Source of the DNA: Tubiluchus corallicola
Lineage: Eukaryota; Priapulida; Priapulimorpha; Priapulimorphida; Tubiluchidae
Assembly: GCA_030141605.1 (NCBI GenBank)
Contig: JAQGDQ010000101.1
Span: 196,501 to 251,257, forward strand
DNA length: 54,757 bases
Reading direction: 5' to 3'
Shown one piece after another: positions 30,867 through 45,800 of the stretch (the stretch's first letter is position 1; each line of letters starts with the position of its first letter). The notes below the pieces were generated by a model. The model was not told the DNA's origin. It ran no database searches and saw nothing but the letters and a program-made list of their open reading frames with translations. The position numbers were made by a program, and so were the translations under genes.

Positions 30867-33800
30867 TTAGTTGTCGTCGCCATCAACTAATAGAGGTAAT
30901 GAATCGGTTTTGGAGACACAGGAATCATCATCAAGAACATTTAAATCTTGGTCTAGATTAGCAGCTAACGTGATTGGAGAATCTTCGTGAACTTGTTCAA
31001 TAGGAACCTGTTCCCGAAATCCTAATGATAAATTATTACGACTAGCATACTCCGAGTTGTCTACATCTGGGAGTGGACTATGAGCCCGAGAAGTTTGTCC
31101 CGTAGTGGACGGAGAACTTATCAGCAATACGCGTTCTGCAATATCATCCACGCTAGCAGCATCATTACCGTAATTGCTATCAGTAACGTCACGGTCAATG
31201 CTTCTAAATTCACACTCCCCCAACTGCACGTTACTCGTGACAGCATCGGGGAGTGACGAAGATAGACTGTCGTCTAATGCACGTGCTAGAGGTACTTCTG
31301 CACTCGAGTTACTGGAATTACTGTACAAACCACTTTTGTCAATGGTGGCAGTCACTGGGACATTGTACTGTGTAGTACTGTCAATGACTGCATCTTGAAA
31401 TCCACTTGTACTATTCGACTCTTCAATCACAGCACCCTGAGACAAACTATCATCGTTGGTGTAATCAGTTGTCCGCAGTGGGTATGGCATCGATTGAGGA
31501 GAGGCGAATTCGTGCTCGCCATCTGCATCACAATATTCAACAGTACTATCAACTGGTGGTGATGAATCATCTGCTGCGTACGAACTTAAAATGTTTTCGC
31601 CATTTTCACTCTTATGCTGCACATTTGCTTCACTGTCAGCATTATAGTTACCACCAAGTGCACATTCTTCGCTGTCATTAACATCGTCTGCACTGATTTC
31701 CTGTTGAGCAACACCAATCGAAACTTGTTCCAAATGCTCATACTGATATTCCCTGCTGGATTTTGAAATATTGACGTAATCATGTTTCACACCGTCTATA
31801 GACGTCGATGTTATCATACTTAAGCCTACATCCATACCACTGCTAGATGGCACTGCTGGCTCTTCTATTTCTCCAGTGGACTGTTCAACATTAACAAAAG
31901 CAACAGGCGAGACAGTGTCCTGGTCATATGGGCATTCACCTTCTGGTGTTACTGGACCTTTCCTAAAATATATTGGTTCTGTCGGTAGTTCTGTTTCCAT
32001 TTCAGCATCGGACATGATTTCACCTTCTTCTGGGTCAGATTTTGCTTCACCGTTGTCGTCAGTAGTTTCTACAACAGCCGGAATTGCTTGAGATTTTCTA
32101 GGCCACTCACTTATAATAACTTTCGGCTCAGTGTTAGCACATGGTGTCAACTCTGCCTGTGGAAACCTTTTGTTGGAGCCAAAAGAACGCGTTAGAGACG
32201 AATCCCATTCCATAGTTTTTAAGATCCCTTCCAAATGTTCTCTTTGTTTTATAGGTGATTCAACAGCTGCCTCCAATTTACTGTCTACAATATCATGAGA
32301 ATAAGGATGAGTAACATCAACACGTTCCATGCCGTAATGGGGCAAAGTTTCATCCATTGTAACCGTATGATGCATTACTTTAGCAGATCGCCATCTTTCT
32401 TCACACACATCATGTTCTTGATGAGCAATTACCGAAGCTTTAAAATTACTACTGCCTGTGTGCTGACTATGATGAGAAATGTCACTACCTCTAGACCCCG
32501 ATCTTGTATCACGGATCCCATGACTGTGGTCCTCACGATGTTTCTTCATATTATAGTCTGAACTTTCTTTGGATGGCGAGGTATCATGATCATGTTTTCC
32601 ATAACGCCTCCTCTTTACATCAAGTTCAGGCTGTTCTAACCACATAGCCTCAGAATTACGACGTTTTTTCCTAGTTTCTTCAGAATTACGACGTTTTTTC
32701 CTAGTTTCTTCGCTTCCAACAAACTCATCGGTGCTATCGCTGAGTAGCTGATAATCACTTCCACTATGGAAACTGCCTTTCTTACTGTAATTACTTTGTT
32801 CGGATTTATCCCAACTGCTCCGGCGTGAAGCACGTTCACCCGTTTTACATGAACCATTCATTTCAGTATCCTGATACCGACTTCTAGTTGAGCCAAAAGC
32901 AAATGGCAAACCAGAATCATCATCTTTAATTACTTTTGAAGATGCAAATCCAAGAGGCAAACCCATATCTTCCATACTCAGGTGAGCATATGATTTTGGT
33001 TCTTTGGGTCCCTTTTCTACAGTAAAAGGTCTCTTCCTTTGTTTTTCAGCTGACAGCAATGGTTTAACAGTTAAATTTACGCCAACAGTTAGAGCGAAAT
33101 CTTGTAGGTCATCGGCTGTATTTTCATCAGTTTCTTGACTTGATGATGCTTTTTTCACCTCTTCACTACCTGCCGATTTGCTTTTGTCAATCTGGAAAGA
33201 ATGTCTGCTTCCGCTACTCTGGTTAATATTTTTGCTTTTTTGAGCTCTGACAGAAATGCCACCCTGGATTTGCTGTAAAAATGCTGCAATACCAAAACTA
33301 CCACCTTTCGATAAATTACTTCTCGAAATATCTTCTGTTTCTTCATCACGCTCATTATTATCTGAAGTTTCCTGCTGCACTGCTCCATCTGTATTGCCTC
33401 CACTTGTAATACCAGCAGCTAGATTGTGTTTCAAACCATTGCCAGAATTAGTTTTTTTTAGTGTTACATCCACAGGAGCAGCTGTAATAAAACCATCATC
33501 ATTTGCATTAAATGCAAATGGTTTATTTTTTTGTTCAGTAATGTGGTTCGTTTTCGAAACAAAACCATTCTGCAAAGTTTCAACACACTGCCCTTCAGAT
33601 AATAAACTAACATCACAGTTCATTATGGTTGGAAATTTATAATATACTTCCTCTGTACCTGGAGGAGGCGGTTCTTCGCCACCTTCTTCTTCAGACAGTG
33701 GCTCCTCTAGCATTTCACTTAGGCTTGCATTTCTAACTGAATCATTCCAATGCATCCACATGGTGTCCACTTCAGCATGATCAGACGAACTTACAGTGGC

Positions 33801-36800
33801 AGCGATACTTGCAGTTTTGTCAGATTCTGAGTCAGGCAAGTTATCAAACAAAGCTTTCTCACCTTCATAATATGAATCACAGTGTTCAGTGGCAGTTACT
33901 CCAGGAGGTAGAGGTTCCTTTCTTTGTGAACCCGTTACTCTAGGAGCCCCGAGCTCCTCTCTCCGTTCAGCATGTTCCACTTGAAAAGACAAGTCAGGGC
34001 CACCCTGCATGCCAATGTTCATAAACTGTGGAGAGCCCATGCTTTCCGAAAGCTCCGCAGGAGCAGGAGGACCGCCCTTCATGTCAACGCCCATAAATTG
34101 ATGAGAAACCACACTTTCAGAATGGCCTGTAAGAGTTAACCGAGTGCCACCATTCATGTTAGAGTTCACAAATTGCTGAGGCGGCAAGTTTTCAGGACAC
34201 GCTGTAGGTGATGTTGTTTTTGCTGGAATACAGTTTGAGTCTTTAGAGCCAGAGCGAACAGCTCCTTTAGCTTTCCATTGTGGAGAACCAAAAGAATTTT
34301 GGAAATCATAATTCTCATCTCCCTTTTTCCACTTAGTAGAGGAAAATGACATCGGAAGTGCATGTGGATCATCTGCTTTGTCAAGTTTATTGAGATTTGA
34401 TGCAGGACTGTTTTCCATCCCAAACAATTTCTCTTCTGTACTGAAATTCCTGGTAGCATTTTGGTTCTTATTCTGTATTCTTTCCATTCTAGAATTGGCA
34501 CCCAATGGTAAAATATTCGGATTATTTTTGTCTACTTTTCTATTGTATTTACCACCTCGCAATGAAATCGGCAGAACACCATTATTTTCTTGCTGGTGCT
34601 CAACACTTGGTAGATCTCTTTGCCACTTTGACGAAGCAGTAGACGAAGGAGTTGTACCATCATATCTCCTCCACTTTTTAGATTCAAATGACATAGGCAG
34701 TGTATGAGGATCAGCCACTTCATTATTCCATTTGGTTGATCCAAAAGCAAATGGTAACTCATGACAGCCATCTTCGGCTTTCGTCCTTTCTTCGAAATCA
34801 CCTTCAAGCATTCCTTCACTTTTCCATCTAGACTTCCGTGCATGCGGTTTATTAAACGATTCTACAGAATTTCTTCTACGATCCCATTTATTTGAATTGC
34901 CACTAAATGAACGATCTTGCTGGACATTTTCTGACTGTCTCCAGCCTTTGTTTTCACTCCATCTATTCTGCTGTGGTCCCCACCTGCTTGCTCTTTGGCC
35001 ACCCCTGTTAGCCCTTCCACTTTTATCATCAGTGTTCCAGCGACCTGGTTGCCGATTATCACGTTGCCCTCTATTGCTATGGTCCATGAACTGATTTTGT
35101 AAAAAAGCTGACCGTTGCAATGGGTCCAAGTAGGACTGATGGTCGGATGCTAAATCTCTCTGCATAGGAGCCACCTGATCACTGCCCGGAATAAGTTTTC
35201 GCGGAGCAATAGGAACATGACTATGTGGGACCAATTCGGGTGGTCGATTTAGATCCAACTGGTTACTCGGTGGTGTGGAGGGTATTGGTAAAATTCCTGA
35301 GGCATTCCTCAAAACCGGTAATCTGTGTTCACCCAATAGTGGGGCTTGGCCTGTGTCAACTGCCATTAATGGTGTAGGAGCTGAACTATTGGATAGAAGC
35401 GGAGGAGGTGGAGCCATTGGTGGGCCAAGCGCAGATAATCCAGCTAACCCGACATGACCCATCTGCGTCAGTTGTTGACTAATAGCTTGAAGTCCCTGAA
35501 CGGCAAGTGCCTCTGTAGTGACAGGCATGTCTGAAACTAATCCCAAGTCGGACTGTTGCTTTGCCCAACTGGCCAAGACTTCAGTCAAGGTTCTTTGAGC
35601 AGATTGCGGAGCATTACCATCGTTGCTTGATACAAAGGCAGGTGAGTGTGGTACATTCATCACTGGTTGCATTGTTTGCAGCACACCTACAAAAGTTGAC
35701 TCCAATTAAAAGTAATAAGCAAAATAGAAAATTCATTAAAAAAGGGCTTCGTTTATCAAATCAACACAAACACAAAAAAATACAATGCCCTCTCCTGCTG
35801 TTACCTACTTACTTTATGCAAGAAATTGCCAAGACAAAGGCAAGGCATGAATTCTACTACACGGATGCAATTTAATATTCACACTCACAAGTGAAAAGAA
35901 AGCTTCCTTAAAAACTAATTTACTTTTCTTACAAAATGTGGAAGAAATGACATAAACCATATGAGGGGTATTGGGAAATGATTTCCTCCCCTATACTGAA
36001 TAAACTAAAAAGAACAAAAAAAACTGAAAAAAAACATGAGAAAGAGTATTTAATTTTGATTAAATATCTAGTAGCACCATTGTTTGCAGCTCTGATGGCT
36101 TTAAGTAGACAAATCTGCAATTCCTGGATAATGGTTTATCAAAGGAATGGTCGTAACTCATTTCTTTCAAAATCTTCATTGGTAATTTATTTCCGACTGT
36201 AAGAAGTGGACAGAAATCCAAAAAAACACATTAGATAAGAAATATTACGATGAAAACTAAGTTTATATCTACTTGTAATAAATTTTAGGTACAGAGGGCT
36301 ATTCCTGACTTCCTGTATGTGTTAGTATGCCTTATTAAGTAATTAACAGAAGAAAAATACTCACCAGGCAAACCTTGTTGCAATAATGACATGTTAACAG
36401 GAGGTAATGTATTGCCAACAGCTTGCTCTTGTTGCAGAGTGGTCTTAGCTTTCTTTAACTGTTTCTCATAAGTTTCTAAAACACAAAAACACAGATGAAA
36501 ACATTTTCTGCAATAAGCCACATATAATGCTTTGTGCATAACGCACAATGTAGCATTCATTACATTGAAATTATCACAAGACAAAAGTTAGCAGAATGAA
36601 GTAATAACAATGCACAGTGACTGGTAAAATGACATACTTTTCAACTCATCTGTTAACGTTTGCTTTTCAATCCAACCACCCTCTGCTAGCGCAACCATGT
36701 TTTTGGGCATTTTCTTGTATGGTATATGGAATACACCCAGATCAACATCCCAAAATTCACGATATCTCGGCTCTTTTGCACCTTTTCCTGGTGCCCAGTC

Positions 36801-39800
36801 CATCTATCAAAACATAGGCACAAAATATAATTGAAATTAATGTGAAACATTACAGAACTACCTAGATGCTTGTATTACTTTTCAAATAAATTTAATATTT
36901 GTGAAGAAATGAATAGTTGAGGAATTTATTTATTTTTATAATACCTTTTCAGTGACACAACTACCACACAATCTGATAAATAACTTCAGTTTAATGGTTC
37001 TTATGGTAAAAACTTTATATTATCCAGAGCCGGATTATCCTATAAGCTAGTCGAGCCTTGGTAACATTCGGTAAAAATCTGTTTTTCACTTCGGCTGTGT
37101 TGAAATATGTGCTAATTTAGTTTGCAAGATCATAATCTTTATACATAATTATATATTGCTGCACTTGTGAATAGTGAATGATTAATTAATGCTTAATAAT
37201 TAATATTGTTTATGATATTAAACATCTAAAGAAGTCAGACTTTGTAGCAGAAAATCATTTATTAACATTGAACATTTTGGTTATCCCAGATTACAGCTAC
37301 ATACATATAGGAGATCTTTTTCTAACTGTGTCATATTTAGATTATATGTTACAAATTTTCAAAATTTAAAAAATTGAAAAATAATGTTTTAGTTGAACTT
37401 CAACATTGTTTAGTCACACAGTTTGAAAAATATCTTAAGATTTATAAACGAAAAACAATGGTAACAGCATTTATTAACATTGAACATTTTGGTTATCCCA
37501 GATTACAGCTACATACATATAGGAGATCTTTTTCTAACTGTGAAATATTTAGATTATATGTTACAAATTTTCAAAATTTAAAAAATTGAAATATAATGTT
37601 TTAATTGAACTTCAACATTGTTTAGTCACACAGTTTGAAAAATATCTTAAGATTTATAAACGAAAAACAATGGTTACAGGGGAAACCGAAGCATTTAATT
37701 TATAAAAAACTCTAATAACATTAACATTATCTGTTATTATCCATTAAAGCAACTCTTCCGTAACATCAGTCTTATAAAATATAATATTTTATGATTTAGC
37801 ATATCACAAGTAATTATCACACACCTTCAGAATGACTCCTTGCAGCCGAGCATTTCTTAATGACTTCAAGGCCAAATGAGCTTCCTCCCTCTCCTTCATA
37901 ACTAAAAATGCACAACCTTTGGAATGAATCATCTGAAAAACAAAATGACAGCAACTACTTAGAATTCCAACATGTGCTGGTATGTGTGTTTGCTTATTGA
38001 ACCACCATTAAATACATTACATACTTACAAACAAACAAACAAGACAGATTTAATCTACAGTGAAAACGTTTACTAGAGGGAAAACTTGCTTACAAAGGAA
38101 TATTGTGGCTTTGCTATACAGAATAAGTAACAGTTAATTCATACAAATATTAAAAATAGTTATCACAATCACAACAATGTTACATTAAGTAGTATTAATA
38201 ATTTTTTACACAACTGTATTTAGATTTTATATAGACAATCGATTCCGAGTCTAAAGGTTGATTCCAGAAAAGCTATAATGATCTTGCATAATTCAATATC
38301 TTGTCTACTCAAGACAAATTTATCATTGTCATTTGGTACTGCAGAAAACTCAGGGAACAGATTTTCAATATTATTAAAAAAGTGTCAACCTATCATCCTG
38401 ATAATGTGGACACGTAATGACTAAGTGCGATATGGTTAAGGCACAATAAATACAAATTTGTTCACGCACAGGGATTTTGTAAGGTTTGTGGTACCAGCCA
38501 GACTCAATGGGCAAATTATGAGCCACGTATCCTAAATTTGGTATAGTTTATTATAGCAAAAATTTTCAAAGCAAAAATATCATTAATAGTAATCGTAATC
38601 ATAATCGCAGTATCGTAATCGATGCAGGATCGTAATCATGAACTTCTGACTGGTATAGGACCCCAGCCTGCCCAAGGGATAGCCTCAGGACATAAATGTC
38701 TTATGGTATGTTAGTATCAAACTATTGCTTAATCTACTGAAGAAAACAGAACAGTAAAAAGCACAATAAACTTACATGAATTGATTCCACCTCTCCATAA
38801 TCATCAAACAACTTCAACAATTCCAAGTCGCCCATTGTTGGTCTCAGTGATCCAATCCAAATTGTTCTGCTACAAACTATGTAAAATGAAATGACACATC
38901 AACTGACTGCACACCAATTTCTAACTACAATACTGTTATTGAACATGATGTTTATGATGTATAAAATTTACTAATTCCTCGGCTCTTACATATTAGGATG
39001 ATACATCCTTGTTACGTTTTTGCGTTTCTGCAAATATGAAGATACAACATTGTGTACTTTTACATTAACAACAATAATTTTGGTAATACTAGAATAAATA
39101 AGTTATATGACTGTTACTGACCACCCTCCTTTACGCATAGCATGCCTGTGTTTTACGATATTCCTGCAATTTTTTTTATATTTTGGTCACTATAGTATGT
39201 TACATCAGTACTTAAAACCTTTCTATTGACATTAACATGTATAAAGCATAAATTTCGTTCGTAATAGCCTAAACAAGTTAAAAAGTTGATTAGTTTTCTA
39301 AAACTATTGCAATTTGCTGCAAAAACTAATCAATTACCTATTTACCCTGCCTCAAGCTATGTTGGCTTCCTCTGCTGTATAGAAGTGATAGATGAATCAT
39401 TAACAGGTAGAAAATACAAGCTGCAGCAATATACACTGTCTCTAGCAAGCAGCTAGATAGCTTCAGTAGGATCCCAAGCACTAGGTATGTATAAGTGAAG
39501 GAGATAGCACCGCATTTATCTGGCAAGCACCGGGAATATGTTGCACAGCTAGCTACGACATATCCAGCAACTTAATGCTGCTTCGTTAGCAGACATTTTC
39601 CACAGGACAGATGTTAAGTTGTCTCTTCAGTATGTCTCTGAATGTCTGAAGATGTATAGTTAAATCTGCTAAGGTATGCCTATGAATACAGCGTTATGTT
39701 TAATAGCCTGTGTTTAAGATTATATTTGCAAAATACGTAATTAATTTTTGTTTTGAGTTAAATATAATATTATGCAAAATGAGTATTATTAATAGAACAA

Positions 39801-42800
39801 TTCCCACTTAGCGCTGAAAAGAATTTTTTGATATTTTGTTGCAACATCAAGGGTGTTTGTGATAAACAGGCTGCACGCTATTGTAAATATACCTGTTTTC
39901 TGTTTTGTTAAGTGTTCACTGGATTAAAAACGTTTTTAGTATGATACTGTTCGGCTTGCATTATATATATATATATATTAGTTTTTAGTCAATAACAATA
40001 AGTTTTAGTCAATAAGTGATCAATTATGCATCAGGAGTAAGGTGGTTAAATCTACCTGTTACACAGCCGTCCTTTGGTGGAGGAAATCCTTTTCTTGCTC
40101 TTACCCTTTCCCAACTCTCTCTGCTTCTGTATTTCTTCAAAGATGACTGTGAGCTAAATATATAATACGATGTTGTCTCATTTCTATAGCACAAAAACTA
40201 TGGTAACATATCAACAACATAATAAAGGACATGAATTGGGTACAAAGAAAACCAGAAATTTTGTACAACAATCATAAAATGAATCAGAATTGATTGGAAA
40301 ATTTGCCAAAAGAAAGGATAAAAGATTGCATCGAAGCTTGCAGCTAACAAAGGATTCATGTTTAAGAGTTTAAAAAGACCATAAACATAGGAGTTGTGAA
40401 ACTAGATAAATGACAGGAATAAGAGAATTATCGAACAATTATAACTTTATAATGGCAAACAACCCATACATAACATTCACATATGTATAATAAGCAAAGT
40501 AAAAGCGCTTGCAAAAAAGTAAGGAGAAACTGGCAAGATTTCTGAGACTTTTATACTCCAACGACTAAGCATTTTTTGTAAAATTTTTGCAATTTTCATA
40601 ATGATAGTTAGAAATAAAACTTTTCACCACTAAAGTTGCAGATATTTTTTACTTTAAATTTTCATTCAAAATTTTTATCTGCAATTGGCAGATTACTGTT
40701 GTGATTTTATTTTAACTATAATGATGACACTTGGTGTGACAAACAAGCGTTTATATTCAAAAGGTACAACCAGCTAACTAAGTAAATTCTTTCTTGAATA
40801 CACCAATTTTTATACTGTAGTTTTAGAATCACCTGTCACTTTCTGGCGACTTGTGCTCATCTGCTGGTTCGTCAGTTTCAGACTGCAGCAACGCATTGGA
40901 AATATCTTGAATCTGTTTCAGAAGATCAGGATTTGCCAGCACATCACTGCAATCAAACATATCAGCATAAGATGCTGCTTGGAAAATAAAACAAAAGCTG
41001 TATGCAGCTGAAAACTAACACTCAATGTTGCACAACTTGCACATATTCATACTACGGGTGATTTCTGTACAACTTAGAGCTTAGAAAGCTTATGCTGCTT
41101 GGGAATGTTTACAAAGCATGAAAAGTCTACTACTTATGCTGAAGAAGCAACTTTACAGCCTATTGACTGTAAACAGCATGTACCTATTTGTGAGCTACAG
41201 CTAAAGAAAAAAACAGCCATTTCTTTTTGGTAGAAAAAAACTTATATTTACTATGAATGAAACTGTTTTTAAGGTCAGCCAACTGCTGCCTTAGCTAACA
41301 AATTGATTTTTGGTAATCTCTGTTTACCTAGTAAAAGAAACAAAAAAGTGATCATTTGCCCTAGCCATTATAAATCTCAGTATAGAATTGTCCTCAGATT
41401 AGAAACTCTAAAAACGCATACTAGCTGATTTAACTGTGAAAAGAAAGTTTTGGCTAAGACCTTAACTTCTTTTGCATCGATTTAGTGAACACATTTGGCA
41501 CATCTGGCAAATTCCAGTAGATTTTACATTTTGCAAAAAAGAAAAAAGATGGCAAGCAGCACTAACATTACCCACATAAAAATGTAAACAACACAGTGCT
41601 AATAGGAGGACAGACATATGTCATACATGTACGTTTAGTTTTCAATAAAAATTGTTTTCATAACATGACACACTTACCATATATATTAGTTTATAACATT
41701 ACTAAAATTTATAAATTCAGTTGTATAAATTTCATTACTTCAACAGTTAAGCTTAAAAATGCGCTGATAACTTGTCTTAAACTTGACAATTTTTATGCTG
41801 TAACTGTTTTTAAATTTAAATGGGTGCAGATTGTCACATAGTTCAAATAGTATCTTAAGCAAACCACTTAAATATATCGTACAGATTGCCATACTTTAAT
41901 AGTGAATCTTAATCATAACAGTGCTCAGTGGATAGATCTTACCTTCCACTACTTTGATCCAAAGTCTGAAAAAAAAATGAAAAAAAAACTTCTTACAAAT
42001 ATGAAATAAAGTACAATTTAATTAGTCTCTTAACTTTCATTTATAAAAATTACGAAGTATTACAAAAAAGGCAAAAAATATTAATAAAATAAAATAATTC
42101 GTACTAAAATCTGATGTGAAAACATAGCTTAGAAAGACTTCAAACTTTTGCATAACTTAAACAATTGATTTGGTCTAGGAAATTAAAACAGTTTAAACTA
42201 CGAAGACGAACACTGATGCCCATGACGATTAAATTAATAAAAATTTAAATTTTAGCTAAACTTCATAACTGCAACATTTACTAAATTCAAATTTACTTAC
42301 AAATAAAGAATGCAGTTTGCTTAATTCAAAATAATTGCAGAATGTAAATTAAAAATAAAAGAAGTAATTACATCACTGATATTAAACACAGAAGCAAAAA
42401 AATTAATTTAGCAAAAAATAGTTTTAGAACGGCAGGTCCGCAAAAATAAATATTCGCAAAAATTGTCTTTTGTTTTCCACTGAGCACTGAAGCACAAGAT
42501 TCAACTATGAAGTATGGCAAAATATCTAGAAGCCACCATTAAATAAAGCACATAATAAAACGTGCAGCGTATGACGCAATTCCTTGCAACACAAGACTCC
42601 CGGATGGCTATAAATCAACACAACTAGTGTGAAAACTACAAGGCATTTTTTCCAGGGTTGTGTGCAAAATACTTACCAAGTAAGCATAAATGCAATAATG
42701 CTTATTTGACATAATGAAGAAGCCGGAAGTGCACATTTGGCACTGGACTTTTTGGCCAGGAAACAGAAACTTTTGACACAACAGAGTCTTCAAAAATGTC

Positions 42801-45800
42801 TGTTTGGCATTCGGACATAGAGAAGTGCCTGTACGGCACGAAGTCTGAATGACCATAGGTTGTTTAAAGTAGTGCCATTTGGCAATAGGATATTAGGAAT
42901 ATGGAGTGCCTATATGGCATTTGATCACTGGGGATAATCAGTGCCATCTATTTGGCACAGCGTTTATTTGGTAATGGCGATAATGTATGGACATAGTTTA
43001 GTTTGCCCATTTGGCAGTTGGCAATTGTAATGAAAGCAGGCATGTTTAATGCCAATGCCTATTTATCTGGCACTTATCTGGCAAATAAAAACTATTGCCA
43101 AGTATCAGGCACTAAGCAACAGGGAGATGTAGAGTTGGTAGAGCCAATGCGGCACAAAATCTTGGGACAAAGCTTACCTGGCTATATTCAAATTGCCTAC
43201 AAGGCAGTTTTGTTGAATATGCGTCGTACAATGCACACTGCATGTTGATCACACGTTTTATAATAATGTGCAGTATTGTGCACATTCGTTGATATGGCTT
43301 TGAGCTCTAGTGTGTTGATATGTGCTCTAGTGCATATTATGCAGAAGAATTTTTGCGATTATTTGCAATTTTGCATGACCAAAGCAACAACTCCATCATG
43401 GAAAATGAGAGAGTTGTTGCTGATCATTCTTTATCTATCTTGAGAATCCCATGCACCCTTGTCCATTACAAAAGTAATAAGACGTGTTATACATGAAGTC
43501 AAGAATTACAGCAAAACAAATGCGCACCCAAATCACAATATGAGTTACTGTTCCCGTTTCACAATGAGAATTACTGCGCTCATATCACAATGTGATTTAC
43601 TGCTCCCGTTTCACAATGAGAATTACTGTGCCCCTATCACAGTGTGAATTAGTGCGCCTATATCACAATGCGAATTATTGCTCCCGCATCACAATGAAAG
43701 TTACTCGCCCCTATTCACAACGTGAATTACAAGTCTCATATCATGTCAATTACTGCGCCCGTGTCACATCAATTACTGAGCCCGTGTCACACTGTGAATT
43801 ACTGCGTCTGTATCACAATGTGAATTATTGCGCCCGTATCACAATGTGAATTACTACTCCCATATCACATCAATTACTGCGCCCGTATCACGTGAATTAC
43901 TGCGCCCGTGTCACAATGTGAATTACTGAGCCCATGTCACAATGTGAAATACTGTGCCCATATCACAATGTGAATTACTGCGCCCGTGTCACAATGCTGT
44001 GCCTGTGTCACAATGTAAAATACTGCACCCGTATCGCAATTTGAATTACTGTTCCCGTATCGCAATGTGAATTACTGCGCCTGTTGCACATTTACTAATG
44101 CAATGATGATGAATCCTAAAAAAAAATAAAGCAAAAACATTTATCTCATGCTTCAGTAATATTGATTATATAAACAATTAAGTCTGAACAAAAAATAAAA
44201 AATAAAATAACCATATGAACCAATTATGATAAAACAATATTTTGTAAAACAAAGTAATTAAATTAACTGCATTCATCAAATAATATAATGTCCTCTAAAA
44301 TGCTGACAAAGTAAACAAACAAACCTGTTGTATTAATTTTTCAGTCAATGTCTGTATTTGTATCATTAAAGCATTATCAATAGGAGCACCGGGAGGTTGA
44401 CCAGCCAACTGTTCCTGAATTGATTGCAATAACAACTGTGGATCCTACAAATAAATGCAATAACATATGCCAACGTCCTAGCAAATGCAATGCTCACGAA
44501 GTTGATAACAACAGCAATAGTCAAAAGATTTAGATCATAACATTTACATTGAAATGATGGCATGACCAACAATTAAATATCTAAATAAAAACTAATCTAA
44601 TTAAGGTGAGTGATCTAATATTGCAAATGCAGTGGGATGAATTTTGGATGATCACAGAGAGGCATTAACACTAGGGATCATTGGACGTACTTTGTAAGCA
44701 GAGAAGGTTACTTTGTAACCTAGGTGCCTGGAGGCATATAAATTTACAAATTGGTTTCACTTGATACGAACAGCTAGCACTAAATTTTAACAGTAAGAGG
44801 GAAAGCAAAAACACAAGTAATTGTACTATTTTACATTACTTGAGCATTTGTAGAACAGAATAATGTAGAAAGTAACATTTTAATGTTTCAAAGCAAAAAG
44901 TTCTTGATAAAATAAAAAACTACATTGAGCAGTTTCGTTAAAGTCGTCAAAACAAAATATACGTTGTTAAAAGTGACAAAAAGGTGTTATATGTTCAGCG
45001 TCATTAAAATGAAACGTCACTAAATGAGGCATGTCCTTAAGCAAGGACTTACTGTATTAAAATTATAAACTATTTTTCTTTGAATTATTAAGGTTCATAA
45101 TTATAATAAATAAAATGTGATAATGTATAAAAATATGTCCAAGATCCTACCTCTTCTTGACTAGCACCTGGTTTTGGAGGTGGTGGCGGTGCTGAAATAG
45201 AACAGACTATTTAGCAAATCAAACATGTGCATACACAAATTAAAATCAACATCAATATAACTTCAGGGCAAAACTACAAAACTGAAAGCGTAAAATTGAA
45301 CAAAATGAGCATGAGTGACCTTTTCTTTTTCTTAAAAGGTTGTAAGTATATAATAGGCCTAGAAAAAAATTGCATCTAACATCAATTCATTTAATTTGTT
45401 GAGAGTTATTAATCACATTCTAAAACAGCAACATTCTTTCAGTGGTATGTAAACCAGAAGCAAATTTTTCAGGCGGATTGCTGTGTAAATTTTCCATTTA
45501 GCGAAAAACCTCATCTAGCACTGATGGGCGATTAATAGATTGATCGAATTAATCCCAATTACAACAGCAAATAAATCAATATAATCGGCGATTGAACAGT
45601 AATTCAATTAATCGAGGGGCAAAATATACGTGTTACACACTAAAAGGCAATGTTTTAGCACAAATAAACAGAATAATTGCATTTTCTCTTCTTTTTTGTT
45701 ACCTTACACAATGTGCACCATTGCAAACCACAGTGTTGCAAACTGGGGGCTTCAAATTATTCGTTGGCACATGGACATGTGTAGTGACGTAGTCACAAAG

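Noticed and set aside
35687-35705. Start codon of the 1612-residue minus-strand ORF at 35705 as a gene start
   Set aside because: The first six codons lie in intron sequence upstream of a good acceptor (TTTTGTAG), and the frame continues in phase from the exon at 36365-36475.
43459-43849. Two short plus-strand ORFs with repeated NYCSR/NYCAR peptides
   Set aside because: They arise from the minisatellite unit. The region is intronic to the SCAF gene.
45518-45620. ACTGATGGGCGATTAAT...AATTAATCG pattern resembling a hAT transposon end
   Set aside because: Only one possible terminus was seen, with no partner inverted repeat or 8-bp target duplication that I could find.
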